Shown here: positions 41,716-51,575 of the stretch, piece by piece
How the letters are laid out: each line of letters opens with the position of its first letter
Position numbering within the stretch: position 1 is the first letter of the stretch
DNA from: Micromonospora sp. C31
GTDB taxonomy: Bacteria; Actinomycetota; Actinomycetes; Mycobacteriales; Micromonosporaceae
Direction of reading: 5' to 3'
DNA length: 64,000 nucleotides
Assembly: GCF_018070575.1 (NCBI RefSeq)
Contig: NZ_JAGPXN010000018.1
Location: 1-64,000, forward strand
Program-made: the position numbers and the translations under genes
Notes under the pieces: generated by a model
What the model saw: only the letters and a program-made list of their open reading frames with translations
Databases searched by the model: none
Told to the model about the DNA's origin: nothing

Positions 41716-44700
41716 GTGGGACGGCAGGAGCATCCGGTCGCGAGTGACGTCACGCAACGCGTGTCGCGGCTGTCCAGTTCGGCGCGGGCCCTGCTCGACG
41801 AGCGGCTGCGTGCCGGCCGCTCCGATCCGGCGCCCGCCGCCGCCATCCCCCGCCTGGACGCCGAGGAGGCGCCGCTGTCGTTCGCCCAGGAACGGCTCTG
41901 GTTCATCGAGCGCCTGGAGGACGACGCCGTCCACCACAACGACGCCACCCTGCTGATCCTGACCGGCTCGCTGGACCGGGCCGCGCTGCACCGCGCCATC
42001 GAGGAGGTCGTGCGCCGCCACGACATCCTCCGTACCGCCTTCCGTCAGCTCGGCGAGCGGGTCGTGCAGGTCGTCACGCCGCCGGCCCCGCTGACCATCG
42101 ACGTGGTCGACCTGCCCGGGGCCACCGCACGACCCGACGACCCGGTGCTGCGGGCCGCCGTCGAGCAGGAGATGCGGGTCCCGCTCGACCTGGCCGCGGG
42201 CCAGAGCATCCGGGCGGTGCTCTACCGGATCGCCCCGGACGTGCACGTACTCGGGGTAACCGTGCACCACCTCGTGTGCGACCTGTGGTCGTTCACCATC
42301 TTCTGCCGGGAACTGGCCGCCACGTACGCCGCGTTCGTCGCCGGCGCCGCCGCACCGGACCTGCCCGAGCTGCCGATCCAGTACGCCGACTACGCAGCCT
42401 GGCAGCGCACCGCCGTCGGCGAGGAACGGATGGCGGCGCACCTGCGCGAGCGGGTCGACGAACTCGCCGGCGTGCCGCCCCTGCTCACCCTGCCCACCCG
42501 GGGTCCGCGGCCGGCGGTCCAGCAGTTCGTCGGCGCGTCCGAGTGGTTCCGGATCGGCGCGACCGACGCGGACCGGATCCGCTCCCTCGGGCAGAGCCAG
42601 GGCGCCACGACCTACATGATCCTGCTCGCCGCGTTCACCGTGCTGCTCGCCCGGCACAGCGGCCAGCGGGACATCGTCGTCGCCAGCCCCATCGCCACCC
42701 GCGACCAGGACGAACTGGAACACCTCATCGGCTGCTTCCTGAACATGATCGTGGTGCGCGCCGACCTGTCCGGCGAACCGACCTTCGCCGAGCTGGTCGC
42801 CCGGGTCAAGGCGGCCTCGCTGAACGCGTTCCGGCACCGTGACGTGCCGTTCGAACGTCTCGTCGCCGCGTTGCACCCGGAACGCAGCCGTAGCCACCAG
42901 CCGCTCGCGCAGGTGGCCTTCGTGCTTCAGAACGTGCCCACCAGCCGGCTGGACCTGCCGCGGCTGCGGGTCGACGTGCACCAGATGGAGACCGGCCGGT
43001 CCCGGATGGACCTGTCGATGCGGATCACCGAGACCGCCGACGGGCTGGTCGGCGAGATCGAGTACGACACCGGCCTCTTCACGGGCGAGACGGTGCGCTC
43101 CCTGGCCCGGCAGTTCGAGCTGCTGCTTCTCGAGGTGGCGCGGGAGCCCGACACGTGCGTGTGGCGGCTGCCGCTGCTCGACGACACGCAGCGCCACCGG
43201 ATCCTGCACGGGTGGAACGACACCGCGACGGACCTCGGCCCCGAGGCGCTCGTGCACCGCCTCGTCGAGGCGCAGGCGCGGCGCACCCCGGACGCGGTGG
43301 CGGTCGTCGAGGGCAGCGTCCGCACGACGTACCGCGAACTCGACGAACGGGCCAACCGCCTGGCGCACCACCTGCGCGACCTCGGGGTCGGCGTGGAGGA
43401 CCCGGTGGCGGTGTGCCTGCCCCGCTCCACCGCCGAGGTGGTGGCGATCCTGGCGGTGCTCAAGGCCGGCGGCTACCACCTGCCGGTCAACCCGCGTGAC
43501 CCGCAGGCCCGCCGGGACGCGCTGCTCGGCCAGGTCCGCCCGGCGGTCGCGATCTCCGCGGGGGACCTGTGCGACGAGGTCTGGAGCCCCGGGCGGCGGA
43601 TCATCGACCTGGACGGGGAGTCGTCGCTGACCGCCACGTGCCCCGCCACCGACCCCGCCGTGCCGCTGCACCCGGACAACCTGGCCTACACGCTGTTCAC
43701 CTCCGGCTCCACCGGGCAGCCCAAGGGCGTCCAGGTCACCCACCGCGGGTTCACCAACCGGATGCTGTGGGCGCAGCGCAACTTCCCGCTCGGCCCGGAC
43801 GACCGGGTGCTGCGCAAGGCGGCCTGCACGTTCGACGTCTCCCTGGACGAGCTGTTCCGGGCCCTGTTCAACGGCGCCGCCAGCGTGCTGATGCCCGAGA
43901 CGGCGACCTTCGACCCGCGCCGGCTGGCGGCCGTGATCGCCCGGCACGGCGTGACCGACGCCGACTTCGCGCCGACCGCCCTGCGCGAGGTGCTGCTCAC
44001 CGCCGACGCCGCCGACCTGAAGTCGCTGCGGCGGATCGTCTCGGGCGTGGAGGAACTGACCCCCGAGACGCAACGGCTGGTCTTCGACCGGCTCGACGTC
44101 ACCATGTTCAACCTGTACGGCCCGACCGAGGTGTCGGTCTCCTGCACCGCCTGGCCGTGCGACCCGGCCGACGAGCGGCCCTTCGTCCCGATCGGCCGTC
44201 CGATGGCCAACGTGCGGGTGTACGTGCTGGACGAGGCGATGCAGCCCGTACCGCCGGGCGTGGCGGGGGAGGTGTACGTCGGCGGCGCCGGGCTGGCCCG
44301 GGGCTACCTCGACAACTGCGCCCTGACCGCGGAGCGGTTCCTGCCCGACCCGTACGCCGCCACGCCCGGCGCCCGCGTCTACCGCACCGGCGACCTGGCC
44401 CGGTTCGGGCCGGACGGCGTGCTGGAGTTCCTCGGCCGCGGCGACGGGCAGCTCAACCTGCGCGGCTACCGCATCGAGCCGGGCGAGGTGGAGTCCGCGC
44501 TCCGCCGCCACCCGGCGGTCCACGAGGCCGCCGTCGTCGTACGCCGGGATCCGCCCGGTGGGGACGCCCGGCTGGTCGGCTACGTCGTGGGCGACGACCT
44601 GCCGGGCACCGCGGACCTGCGCGCGCACCTGCGCCGGCGGCTGCCGGACTACCTGGTTCCGGCGGCCTTCGTCAGCCTGCCCCGGCTGCCGCTTACCAAC

Positions 44701-45003
44701 CACGGGAAGCTCGACGTCGCGGCGCTGCCGCCCCCGGGCCAGGACGAGCCCGGCACCGCCGGCGCCGACGGCCCGCGCGACGAGCGCGAGCGGGTGCTGC
44801 TGGACATCTGGTGCGACGTGCTCGGACGCGAGGGCATCGGCATCCACGACGACTTCTTCGACCTCGGTGGCGACTCCCTCACGGCCACCCGGATCGTGGC
44901 GCTGGCCGGGGCGAAGCTGGGGGTGGACGTGGAGGTGGCGGTGATCTTCGACGCGCCGACGGTCGCGGAGCTGGCGGCCCGCCTCGTGCCCGGCCAGCCG
45001 TGA
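41716..45003 (+). CDS. NRPS, one module: C-A-PCP
   Basis: The protein has 1095 residues. GTG 41716 has GGAGGA 3-4 nt upstream. The C domain (about 50-480) begins LSFAQERLWFIERLE and has the active motif HHLVCDL (about 183; G replaced by L). The A domain (about 495-1000): A3 TLFTSGSTGQPKG, A4 CTFDVSLDELF, A5 MFNLYGPTEVS, A7 YRTGDLA, A8 GRGDGQLNLRGYRIEPGE, A10 TNHGKLDVAAL. Hand alignment to GrsA gives pocket residues D, V, D, T, V, G, L, V, S, which I cannot assign to an amino acid. The PCP (about 1020-1085) has FFDLGGDSLTATRI. It has no N-terminal docking region. The MbtH-like protein at 61536 may assist it. Confidence 0.93.
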   Translation: MGRQEHPVASDVTQRVSRLSSSARALLDERLRAGRSDPAPAAAIPRLDAEEAPLSFAQERLWFIERLEDDAVHHNDATLLILTGSLDRAALHRAIEEVVRRHDILRTAFRQLGERVVQVVTPPAPLTIDVVDLPGATARPDDPVLRAAVEQEMRVPLDLAAGQSIRAVLYRIAPDVHVLGVTVHHLVCDLWSFTIFCRELAATYAAFVAGAAAPDLPELPIQYADYAAWQRTAVGEERMAAHLRERVDELAGVPPLLTLPTRGPRPAVQQFVGASEWFRIGATDADRIRSLGQSQGATTYMILLAAFTVLLARHSGQRDIVVASPIATRDQDELEHLIGCFLNMIVVRADLSGEPTFAELVARVKAASLNAFRHRDVPFERLVAALHPERSRSHQPLAQVAFVLQNVPTSRLDLPRLRVDVHQMETGRSRMDLSMRITETADGLVGEIEYDTGLFTGETVRSLARQFELLLLEVAREPDTCVWRLPLLDDTQRHRILHGWNDTATDLGPEALVHRLVEAQARRTPDAVAVVEGSVRTTYRELDERANRLAHHLRDLGVGVEDPVAVCLPRSTAEVVAILAVLKAGGYHLPVNPRDPQARRDALLGQVRPAVAISAGDLCDEVWSPGRRIIDLDGESSLTATCPATDPAVPLHPDNLAYTLFTSGSTGQPKGVQVTHRGFTNRMLWAQRNFPLGPDDRVLRKAACTFDVSLDELFRALFNGAASVLMPETATFDPRRLAAVIARHGVTDADFAPTALREVLLTADAADLKSLRRIVSGVEELTPETQRLVFDRLDVTMFNLYGPTEVSVSCTAWPCDPADERPFVPIGRPMANVRVYVLDEAMQPVPPGVAGEVYVGGAGLARGYLDNCALTAERFLPDPYAATPGARVYRTGDLARFGPDGVLEFLGRGDGQLNLRGYRIEPGEVESALRRHPAVHEAAVVVRRDPPGGDARLVGYVVGDDLPGTADLRAHLRRRLPDYLVPAAFVSLPRLPLTNHGKLDVAALPPPGQDEPGTAGADGPRDERERVLLDIWCDVLGREGIGIHDDFFDLGGDSLTATRIVALAGAKLGVDVEVAVIFDAPTVAELAARLVPGQP

Positions 45004-45041
45004 CACCCGGTCCGACCCCTGTGCAGCGAGTGGAGAGCCTG

Positions 45042-48000
45042 ATGACCGAGCACACCGGCGCGTTGACCCACGAGGCGACGGACGTCGTCAACCTGGGCGC
45101 CGCCCTGTCCCACCAGGCGCGGGTCCAGCCCGGCAGCCCGGCCCTGCACCTGGTGGCCGAGGACGGCTCGACCGACACGGTGGACTACGCGACGCTCGAC
45201 GCCCGGGCCCGCCGCGTCGGCGCCGCCCTGGCCGCGCACTGCCGTCCCGGCGACCGGGTGCTGATGCTCGTCGGGGCGGGCGTCGACTTCCTCGCCGGTT
45301 TCTTCGGCTGCCTGTACGCCGGCACCGTGCCGGTTCCGTTGGCCGCCCGGCTCAACCGGGCCAGCGCCCCGGTGGTCGGGCGGATCCTCGACGACGCGCA
45401 GGCCACCGCGGTGCTGGCGGCCCGTGCGGTCACCGGGGCGGTCGACCTGACCACGCTCATGCCCGGTCGCCGCCTGCCGGTGCTGGAGATCGAGTCCCTC
45501 GACACCGCCCCCACCGGCTGGCAGCCGGCGGTGGCCGAGGGCGGGCTGGCGTTCCTGCAGTACACCTCGGGCACCACCAGCACCCCGAAGGGCGTGATGG
45601 TCAGCCACGCCAACCTGCTGGAGAACCTGCGGGCCATCCGCCGCTCGTTCGGCTTCGACGACGCGACGGTGATGGCCTCCTGGCTGCCCCCGCACCACGA
45701 CATGGGGCTGATCGGCACCCTGCTGACCCCCGTCTACCTCGGGGTGCCGACGGTGCTGATGGACCCGGCGACGTTCATCCGCACGCCGGTGCGGTGGTTG
45801 CAGGCGATCAGCCGGTACCGGGCCACCATCAGCGGCGGGCCCAACTTCGCCTACGACCTGTGCGTACGCAAGGTCACCCAGGCCGACCGCGCCGACCTCG
45901 ACCTCAGCTCCTGGCGGGTGGCGTTCAACGGCGCCGAGCCGGTACGCGCGGCGACCCTGCGCGCCTTCGCCGAGGCGTTCGCCCCGCACGGGTTCGACGA
46001 GCGCGCGTTCCTGCCCTGCTACGGCCTGGCCGAGGCGACACTGCTGGTCGCCGGGCGGGCCCGTCCGCGGCGCCCCGTCGTGACCACGGTGGCCGACCCG
46101 GAACCCCACCGCCCCGGCACGGAGGTGGTCGGCTGCGAGATCCTGCCCGAGGCGGAGGTCCGGATCGTCGATGCGAGCGGCCACGAGGTCCCCGACGGCT
46201 CCGCCGGCGAGATCTGGGTCCGCGGCGGCAGCGTCGTCGACGGGTACTGGAACCGGCCGGAGGAGTCCGCCCGCACGCTGCACGCCACCCTCGGCGGCGA
46301 CCCCGCCGACGGTCCCTACCTGCGCACCGGCGATCTCGGCTTCCAGCAGGACGGCCACCTGTACGTCCGCGGCCGGATCAAGGAGACGGTGGTCGTCCGC
46401 GGCCAGAACCACTACCCGGACGACATCGAGCAGACCGTCCGCGCCGCCTGCCCCCGCCTCGGCGGGCGGATCGCGGCGTTCGGCGTGGACGTCACCGACG
46501 ACGGCCACGGCGTCGGCGAGGCCGTGGTCCTGTGGTACGAGACCCGCTCCGAGAACGCGTCGGACGAGGCGTCGGCCATCGCCGAGGCGGCCCGCCGGGC
46601 CGTGGTGACGGTGCACGGCCTGGACCTGCACCGGGTGCTGGCCGTACCGCCCGGCACCATCCCCGTCACCACCAGCGGCAAGACCAGGCGCGGTGACTGC
46701 GCGCGGGCGTACGCCGCGGGCAGCGCGACGATCGTCGCGGACGACCCCCTGCGCCCCGCCGCGCGCCCGGCTCCGGCCGTCGACCAGACCCGGGCGCAGC
46801 GGCTGCGTGTCCTGGCCGGCGGACTGCTCGACGTCGACCCGGAGCGGATCGACGCGGACCGTTCCCTGCCGGAACTCGGGTTCGACTCGCTGCGGGCCGT
46901 GGAGCTGCAACACCTGATCGAGGGGGAGTGGGGCGTCCGCCCGGCCCTGACCGACCTGCTGGGCGACCGCACGGTGGCCGAACTCGCCGCCGCGCTGCCG
47001 TCCGCGCCCGCCCCGGCCGACCCGCCGGCCGCCCCGGGTGTCACCGACCGGCCCTACCCGCTGTCGTACGGCCAGCGCGCCATCTGGTTCCAGGGCGCCC
47101 TCGCCGACGACCCGGCCAACCTCAACCTGTGCCGCGCGGTGACCGTCGACGGCGACCTGGACACCGCCGCGTTGGCGCGCGCCGTGCGCGACCTCGGCGT
47201 GCGGCACCCGGCCCTGCTCACCCGGTACGACGACGCCGGCGCCGAGGCGACCCAGCGGGTGGCCGCCGACGTCGAGGTCACACTGGAGGTGCGCGACGCC
47301 GCCGACTGGCCGGCGGGCCGCCTCGACGAGGAGATCGGGGCGGAACTCGGGATCGGCTTCGACGGAGCACCCCTGCTGCGCGCGGTGCTGTTCCGGCACG
47401 CGGCCGACCGGCACACGTTGCTGCTGTGCACCCACCACAGCGTGATGGACGTCTGGTCGCTGGCGGTGCTGGTCGAGGACCTGGCGACCGGCTACGGCCG
47501 GCACGCCGCCGGGGACGACGCGGCACCGCCCGCACCCACCGCCCACCCGGCCGAGTTCGTCGCCTGGCAACGCTCGTTCCTGGACAGCCCGGCCGGCCGG
47601 GAGCTGACCGCGACGTGCCAGGCCCAGGTCGCCGACCTCGTGCCGCTGGAGCTGCCGACCGACCGGCCCCGCCCGTCGGTGCGCACGTTCCGGGGCGCCG
47701 CGTACGCCTTCCGGCTCGACGCCGACCTCTGCGCCGGCCTCGACGCGCTGGCCGCCTCGCAGGGGGTCAGCCGCACCGCCGTGCTGTTCGCCGGCTACGC
47801 GGCGGTGCTGTCGCGCTACGCCGGCCAGGCGGCGTTCCCCCTCGGGTTCGTGCACGCCGGTCGCGTCCGTGGCCGCTTCGCCGACCTGGTCAGCTACCTG
47901 GTCAACCCGCTGCCGGTGCCGGTGGACCTGTCCGCCGACCCGGAGTTCGGGGCCCTGGCGCGGGCGACGCACGACGCCGTACTGGCCGCCTCCGACCGGG

Positions 48001-51000
48001 CCGAGGTGCCGTTCGGGCGCATCGTCGAGGGGCTCGGGCGGGCCGCCGACGCCAGCCGTGGTGCGCTGCTCAGCGCGGCCTTCGCCTACCAGCACGGGCG
48101 CGGCACCGACCGGCTCGGGCTCGCGCCGATGGTGCTCAACCACGAGGGGGCGCTGGGGGACTGGGCCGGGCTGCGGGTGCGCAGCCGGCCCGTGCGGCAG
48201 CGGGCCACCTACTACGACCTCTCCCTCTATCTCGGCGAGCACGGCGGCGAGCTGCTGGGCACCTTCGACTACAGCACCGACCTGTTCGACGCCGAGACCG
48301 TCGGTGTGCTGGCCGAGGCGCTGACCGCGCTGCTGTCCGCGGCCGTCGCGGCGCCGACGACCCCGGTCGGGGCCCTGCCCCTGCTCGACGCCGAGCGGCT
48401 CCGGCAGGTGCTGGTGCAGTGGAACGACACCACGGCCGACTACGACACCGACCGGTGCGTGCCGCAGGTCGTCGCCGAGCAGGCCGGCCGGACCCCGGAC
48501 GCGCCGGCCGCGATCGACGACACCACCCGACTGACGTACGCCGAGCTCAACGCGGCGGCCAACCGGCTGGCGCACCGGCTGATCGGGCTGGGCGCCGGCC
48601 GGGACACCCGGGTCGGCCTGCTGGTGCCCCGCTCCACGGTCAGCCTCACCGCCGTGCTGGCGATCCTCAAGACCGGCGCCGCCTACGTGCCGCTCGACCC
48701 GTCGTACCCGGTGGAGCGGCTGCGGTTCATGCTCGCCGACTCCGGGGCCCGGCTGCTGGTCGCCGCCCCCGCGGCGGCCGTCGACCTGCCCGGCGTCGAG
48801 GTGGTCGACCCGGCCGACGCGTCGCTCGCCGCCGAGGACGACCGCGACCCGCCGTCGGCGGCCCACCCCGACGACGTGGCCTACGTCGTCTACACCTCCG
48901 GGTCCACCGGCACCCCGCAGGGCGTCCTCGGCCTGCACCGGGGCATCGTCAACCGGCAGCGGTGGATCATGGAGCGCTTCCCGATGGGGCCGGACGAGGT
49001 GGGCAGCCACAAGACCTCGCTGAGCTTCTTCGACTCCGGCGGCGAGATGTTCCTCCCGCTCTTCGCCGGCGCCCCGGTCGTCGTGGTGCCCGAGGACGTC
49101 GGACGCGACCCGGTCCGCCTGGTCGACCTGCTCGCCCGGCACCGGGTCACCCGCCTGGTGGCGGTGCCGTCGCTGCTGCGGGCGATCCTCGACGGCGTCG
49201 CCGACGCCGGGGAGCGCCTGTCGGCGCTGCGCTACTGCCACTCCAGCGGCGAGGCGCTCACCCCGGACCTGGCCGCGCGGTGGCTGGCGGCCCTGCCGGG
49301 CTGCGTCCTGGTCGACCTCTACGGCTCGTCGGAGATCTCCGCCGACGTGACCCTGGACGTGGTCACCGGAGCAGAGCGGGTCGGCAGCGTCGGGCGGCCC
49401 ATCGGCAACACCCGGATCTACGTCCTGGACGAGGCCATGCGGCCGGTCCCGCCCCGCTTCGCCGGGGAGGTCCACGTCGGCGGGGTCGGGCTGGCCCGCG
49501 GCTACCTGGACCAGCCGGCGCTGACCGCGGCGCGGTTCCTCCCCGACCCGTACGGCACCGGTGGGCGGCTGTTCCGCACCGGCGACCGGGGCCGGTTCAG
49601 CCACGACGGTCGGCTGGAGTTCCTGGGCCGGGCCGACCACCAGGTGAAGGTCCGCGGCTTCCGGATCGAGCTGGGCGAGATCGAGGCGACGCTGCGGGCC
49701 CACCCCGGGGTCGCCGCCGCCGTGGCCGCGCTCGCCGAGGCGCCGGGCGGCGGGGAACAGCGGATCGTCGCGGCGGTGGTGCCCCGGGAGCGCGGCGGGT
49801 CGCCGGTGCCGGCCGGGTCCGAACCGACCGGGGCGCCGGCCACCACCCGGGTGTCGGACTGGCGGCTGCTCTACGACCGGATGTACACCGACGCCGGCCC
49901 CGCCGAGGAGGCCCAGCAGGCGATCTGGACCAGCAGCTACACGGGTACGCCCTTCACCGACGTCGAGATGGGCGAGTGGATCGACCAGGCGGTCCGGCGG
50001 ATCCGGGAACTGCGTCCCCGCCGGCTGCTGGAACTCGGCTGCGGCACGGGGAACCTGACCCTGGCGCTGGCGCCGGAGTGCGAGGCGTACGTCGGCACCG
50101 ACTTCTCCGCCGCCGGCCTGAAGGTCCTCGAACAGCGGCTCGACGCCGAGGGGGTCGACCGGGACGCGGTCACGTTGCTGCTGCGCGAGGCCGACGACGT
50201 CACCGGCATCGAGGCGGGCAGCTTCGACACCGTGGTGCTGCACTCGGTGACCCAGTACTTCCCCGACCACGACTACCTGCGCAGGGTGCTGCGCGCGGCG
50301 GTCACCGCGGCCGCGCCCGGCGGGCGGATCTACCTCGGCGACGTGCGTGACCTGGACCTGCTTGAGGTGTTCCACGCCTCGGTGGAGCTGGGCGGCGACC
50401 CCGAACCGGGCCTGACCGTCGCCGAGCTGCGCCGCCGCGTCGCCGCCCGGGTGCTCGCCGACGACGAGCTGGTGCTGGCCCCCGACCTGTTCCTCACCGC
50501 CCCGCACTGGCTGCCCGGGGTGAGCGGGGCGGAGCTGCACCTCAAGCGGGGCCGGCAGGCCAACGAGCTGAGCGCGTTCCGCTACGACGTCGTCCTGCAC
50601 GTCGGCGCCGCCCCGGACCGCCCCGCCGCCGACCCGCTCGACCCGGTGCGGCTCGACTGGGCCGGCGAGGCCCTGGACGTCGCCCGGCTGCGCGGCCTGC
50701 TGCGCGGCAACCGCAACCGCCCGGTGGAGGTGCGCGGCGTGCCGAACGCTCGGCTGGTCACGGTCGCCGGCCCCGTACGCCGGCTGGCCGGGCTCGCCGA
50801 CGCGGACCCGGTGGCGCTCCCGGTGGGCGAGCTGCCGCCCGGGGTCGACCCGGAGGACTGCTGGAGCATCGGCGAGGCGCTGGGCCGGCGGACCTCGGTC
50901 GTGCCGTCGACCGCGCGCGACCCGTACACGATGGACCTGCGGTTCTGGCCGGCGGGCCGGCCCGACGACGCGGTCGGCTGGACCCCGCCGGAGACCCGAC

Positions 51001-51575
51001 GCGGTGAGTGGTCGGAGCTGGCCAACGACCCGCTGCGCGCCAGCGCCCGGCGGGACCTGCTGCACGACCTGCGCACCCACCTGCGGCAGCGGCTGCCGGA
51101 GTTCATGGTGCCGCTGCTGCACCTGGTCGACGAACTGCCCACCACGGCCACCGGCAAGGTGAGCCGCCGCGCCGTGGCGGCCGAGGCCACGGAGGCGCTG
51201 GCCCGGCTCGGCGCGGGCGCCACGGCCCGGCCGCTCACGGCGGGCGGCGGTGGGCTCCAGGCCCAGGTCACCGAGATCTGGCTGGACGTCCTCGGCGTCG
51301 GCGCCGTCGGGCTCGACGACAACTTCTTCGACGTCGGCGGCAACTCGCTGAGCCTGGTCCAGGTGCACATCCGCCTCCAGGAACTCCTCGGCCGGCAGTT
51401 CCCGCTGGTCGACCTGTACGAGCACACCACCGTGCGCAAGCTCGCCGAGCACCTCGGCGAGCCCGTACGTCCGGCGGCGGACCCGCCCGTCGACGCGGGT
51501 CCCGACCGCAACGAGCAGGTGGCGAACCGCCGTCGGCTGATGCGCCAGCGAATCCAGGAAGTGGGAAGTCGATGA
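45042..51575 (+). CDS. NRPS starter: FAAL-ACP-C-A(with methyltransferase)-PCP
   Basis: The protein has 2177 residues. ATG 45042 has GGAG 6 nt upstream; a GTG at 45000 overlapping the previous stop is possible. Domains: fatty acyl-AMP ligase (about 1-570; LQYTSGTTSTPKG, SWLPPHHDMGLIG), ACP (about 585-660; LGFDSLRAVEL), C (about 670-1115; CTHHSVMDVWS), A (from about 1140; A3 YVVYTSGSTGTPQG, A4 SFFDSGGEMF, A5 VDLYGSSEIS, A8 VKVRGFRIELGE), an inserted SAM methyltransferase (about 1600-1850; LELGCGTGNLTLAL), then A10 (TGKVSRRAV) and PCP (about 2070-2150; FFDVGGNSLSLVQ). The FAAL activates a free fatty acid and passes it to the ACP; the C domain acylates the first amino acid, which the MT would N-methylate. 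Pocket residues by eye are D, S, E, S, C, S, L, A, D; substrate not assigned. Confidence 0.93.
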   Translation: MTEHTGALTHEATDVVNLGAALSHQARVQPGSPALHLVAEDGSTDTVDYATLDARARRVGAALAAHCRPGDRVLMLVGAGVDFLAGFFGCLYAGTVPVPLAARLNRASAPVVGRILDDAQATAVLAARAVTGAVDLTTLMPGRRLPVLEIESLDTAPTGWQPAVAEGGLAFLQYTSGTTSTPKGVMVSHANLLENLRAIRRSFGFDDATVMASWLPPHHDMGLIGTLLTPVYLGVPTVLMDPATFIRTPVRWLQAISRYRATISGGPNFAYDLCVRKVTQADRADLDLSSWRVAFNGAEPVRAATLRAFAEAFAPHGFDERAFLPCYGLAEATLLVAGRARPRRPVVTTVADPEPHRPGTEVVGCEILPEAEVRIVDASGHEVPDGSAGEIWVRGGSVVDGYWNRPEESARTLHATLGGDPADGPYLRTGDLGFQQDGHLYVRGRIKETVVVRGQNHYPDDIEQTVRAACPRLGGRIAAFGVDVTDDGHGVGEAVVLWYETRSENASDEASAIAEAARRAVVTVHGLDLHRVLAVPPGTIPVTTSGKTRRGDCARAYAAGSATIVADDPLRPAARPAPAVDQTRAQRLRVLAGGLLDVDPERIDADRSLPELGFDSLRAVELQHLIEGEWGVRPALTDLLGDRTVAELAAALPSAPAPADPPAAPGVTDRPYPLSYGQRAIWFQGALADDPANLNLCRAVTVDGDLDTAALARAVRDLGVRHPALLTRYDDAGAEATQRVAADVEVTLEVRDAADWPAGRLDEEIGAELGIGFDGAPLLRAVLFRHAADRHTLLLCTHHSVMDVWSLAVLVEDLATGYGRHAAGDDAAPPAPTAHPAEFVAWQRSFLDSPAGRELTATCQAQVADLVPLELPTDRPRPSVRTFRGAAYAFRLDADLCAGLDALAASQGVSRTAVLFAGYAAVLSRYAGQAAFPLGFVHAGRVRGRFADLVSYLVNPLPVPVDLSADPEFGALARATHDAVLAASDRAEVPFGRIVEGLGRAADASRGALLSAAFAYQHGRGTDRLGLAPMVLNHEGALGDWAGLRVRSRPVRQRATYYDLSLYLGEHGGELLGTFDYSTDLFDAETVGVLAEALTALLSAAVAAPTTPVGALPLLDAERLRQVLVQWNDTTADYDTDRCVPQVVAEQAGRTPDAPAAIDDTTRLTYAELNAAANRLAHRLIGLGAGRDTRVGLLVPRSTVSLTAVLAILKTGAAYVPLDPSYPVERLRFMLADSGARLLVAAPAAAVDLPGVEVVDPADASLAAEDDRDPPSAAHPDDVAYVVYTSGSTGTPQGVLGLHRGIVNRQRWIMERFPMGPDEVGSHKTSLSFFDSGGEMFLPLFAGAPVVVVPEDVGRDPVRLVDLLARHRVTRLVAVPSLLRAILDGVADAGERLSALRYCHSSGEALTPDLAARWLAALPGCVLVDLYGSSEISADVTLDVVTGAERVGSVGRPIGNTRIYVLDEAMRPVPPRFAGEVHVGGVGLARGYLDQPALTAARFLPDPYGTGGRLFRTGDRGRFSHDGRLEFLGRADHQVKVRGFRIELGEIEATLRAHPGVAAAVAALAEAPGGGEQRIVAAVVPRERGGSPVPAGSEPTGAPATTRVSDWRLLYDRMYTDAGPAEEAQQAIWTSSYTGTPFTDVEMGEWIDQAVRRIRELRPRRLLELGCGTGNLTLALAPECEAYVGTDFSAAGLKVLEQRLDAEGVDRDAVTLLLREADDVTGIEAGSFDTVVLHSVTQYFPDHDYLRRVLRAAVTAAAPGGRIYLGDVRDLDLLEVFHASVELGGDPEPGLTVAELRRRVAARVLADDELVLAPDLFLTAPHWLPGVSGAELHLKRGRQANELSAFRYDVVLHVGAAPDRPAADPLDPVRLDWAGEALDVARLRGLLRGNRNRPVEVRGVPNARLVTVAGPVRRLAGLADADPVALPVGELPPGVDPEDCWSIGEALGRRTSVVPSTARDPYTMDLRFWPAGRPDDAVGWTPPETRRGEWSELANDPLRASARRDLLHDLRTHLRQRLPEFMVPLLHLVDELPTTATGKVSRRAVAAEATEALARLGAGATARPLTAGGGGLQAQVTEIWLDVLGVGAVGLDDNFFDVGGNSLSLVQVHIRLQELLGRQFPLVDLYEHTTVRKLAEHLGEPVRPAADPPVDAGPDRNEQVANRRRLMRQRIQEVGSR

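Noticed and set aside
45042-46750. N-terminal ligase of the second NRPS as an acyl-CoA synthetase
   Set aside because: The SWLPPHHDMGLIG region and fusion to an ACP are typical of fatty acyl-AMP ligases, which do not use CoA.
44649-51452. Minus-strand open frame of 2267 codons
   Set aside because: It is exactly antisense to the two NRPS genes; a codon-bias shadow.
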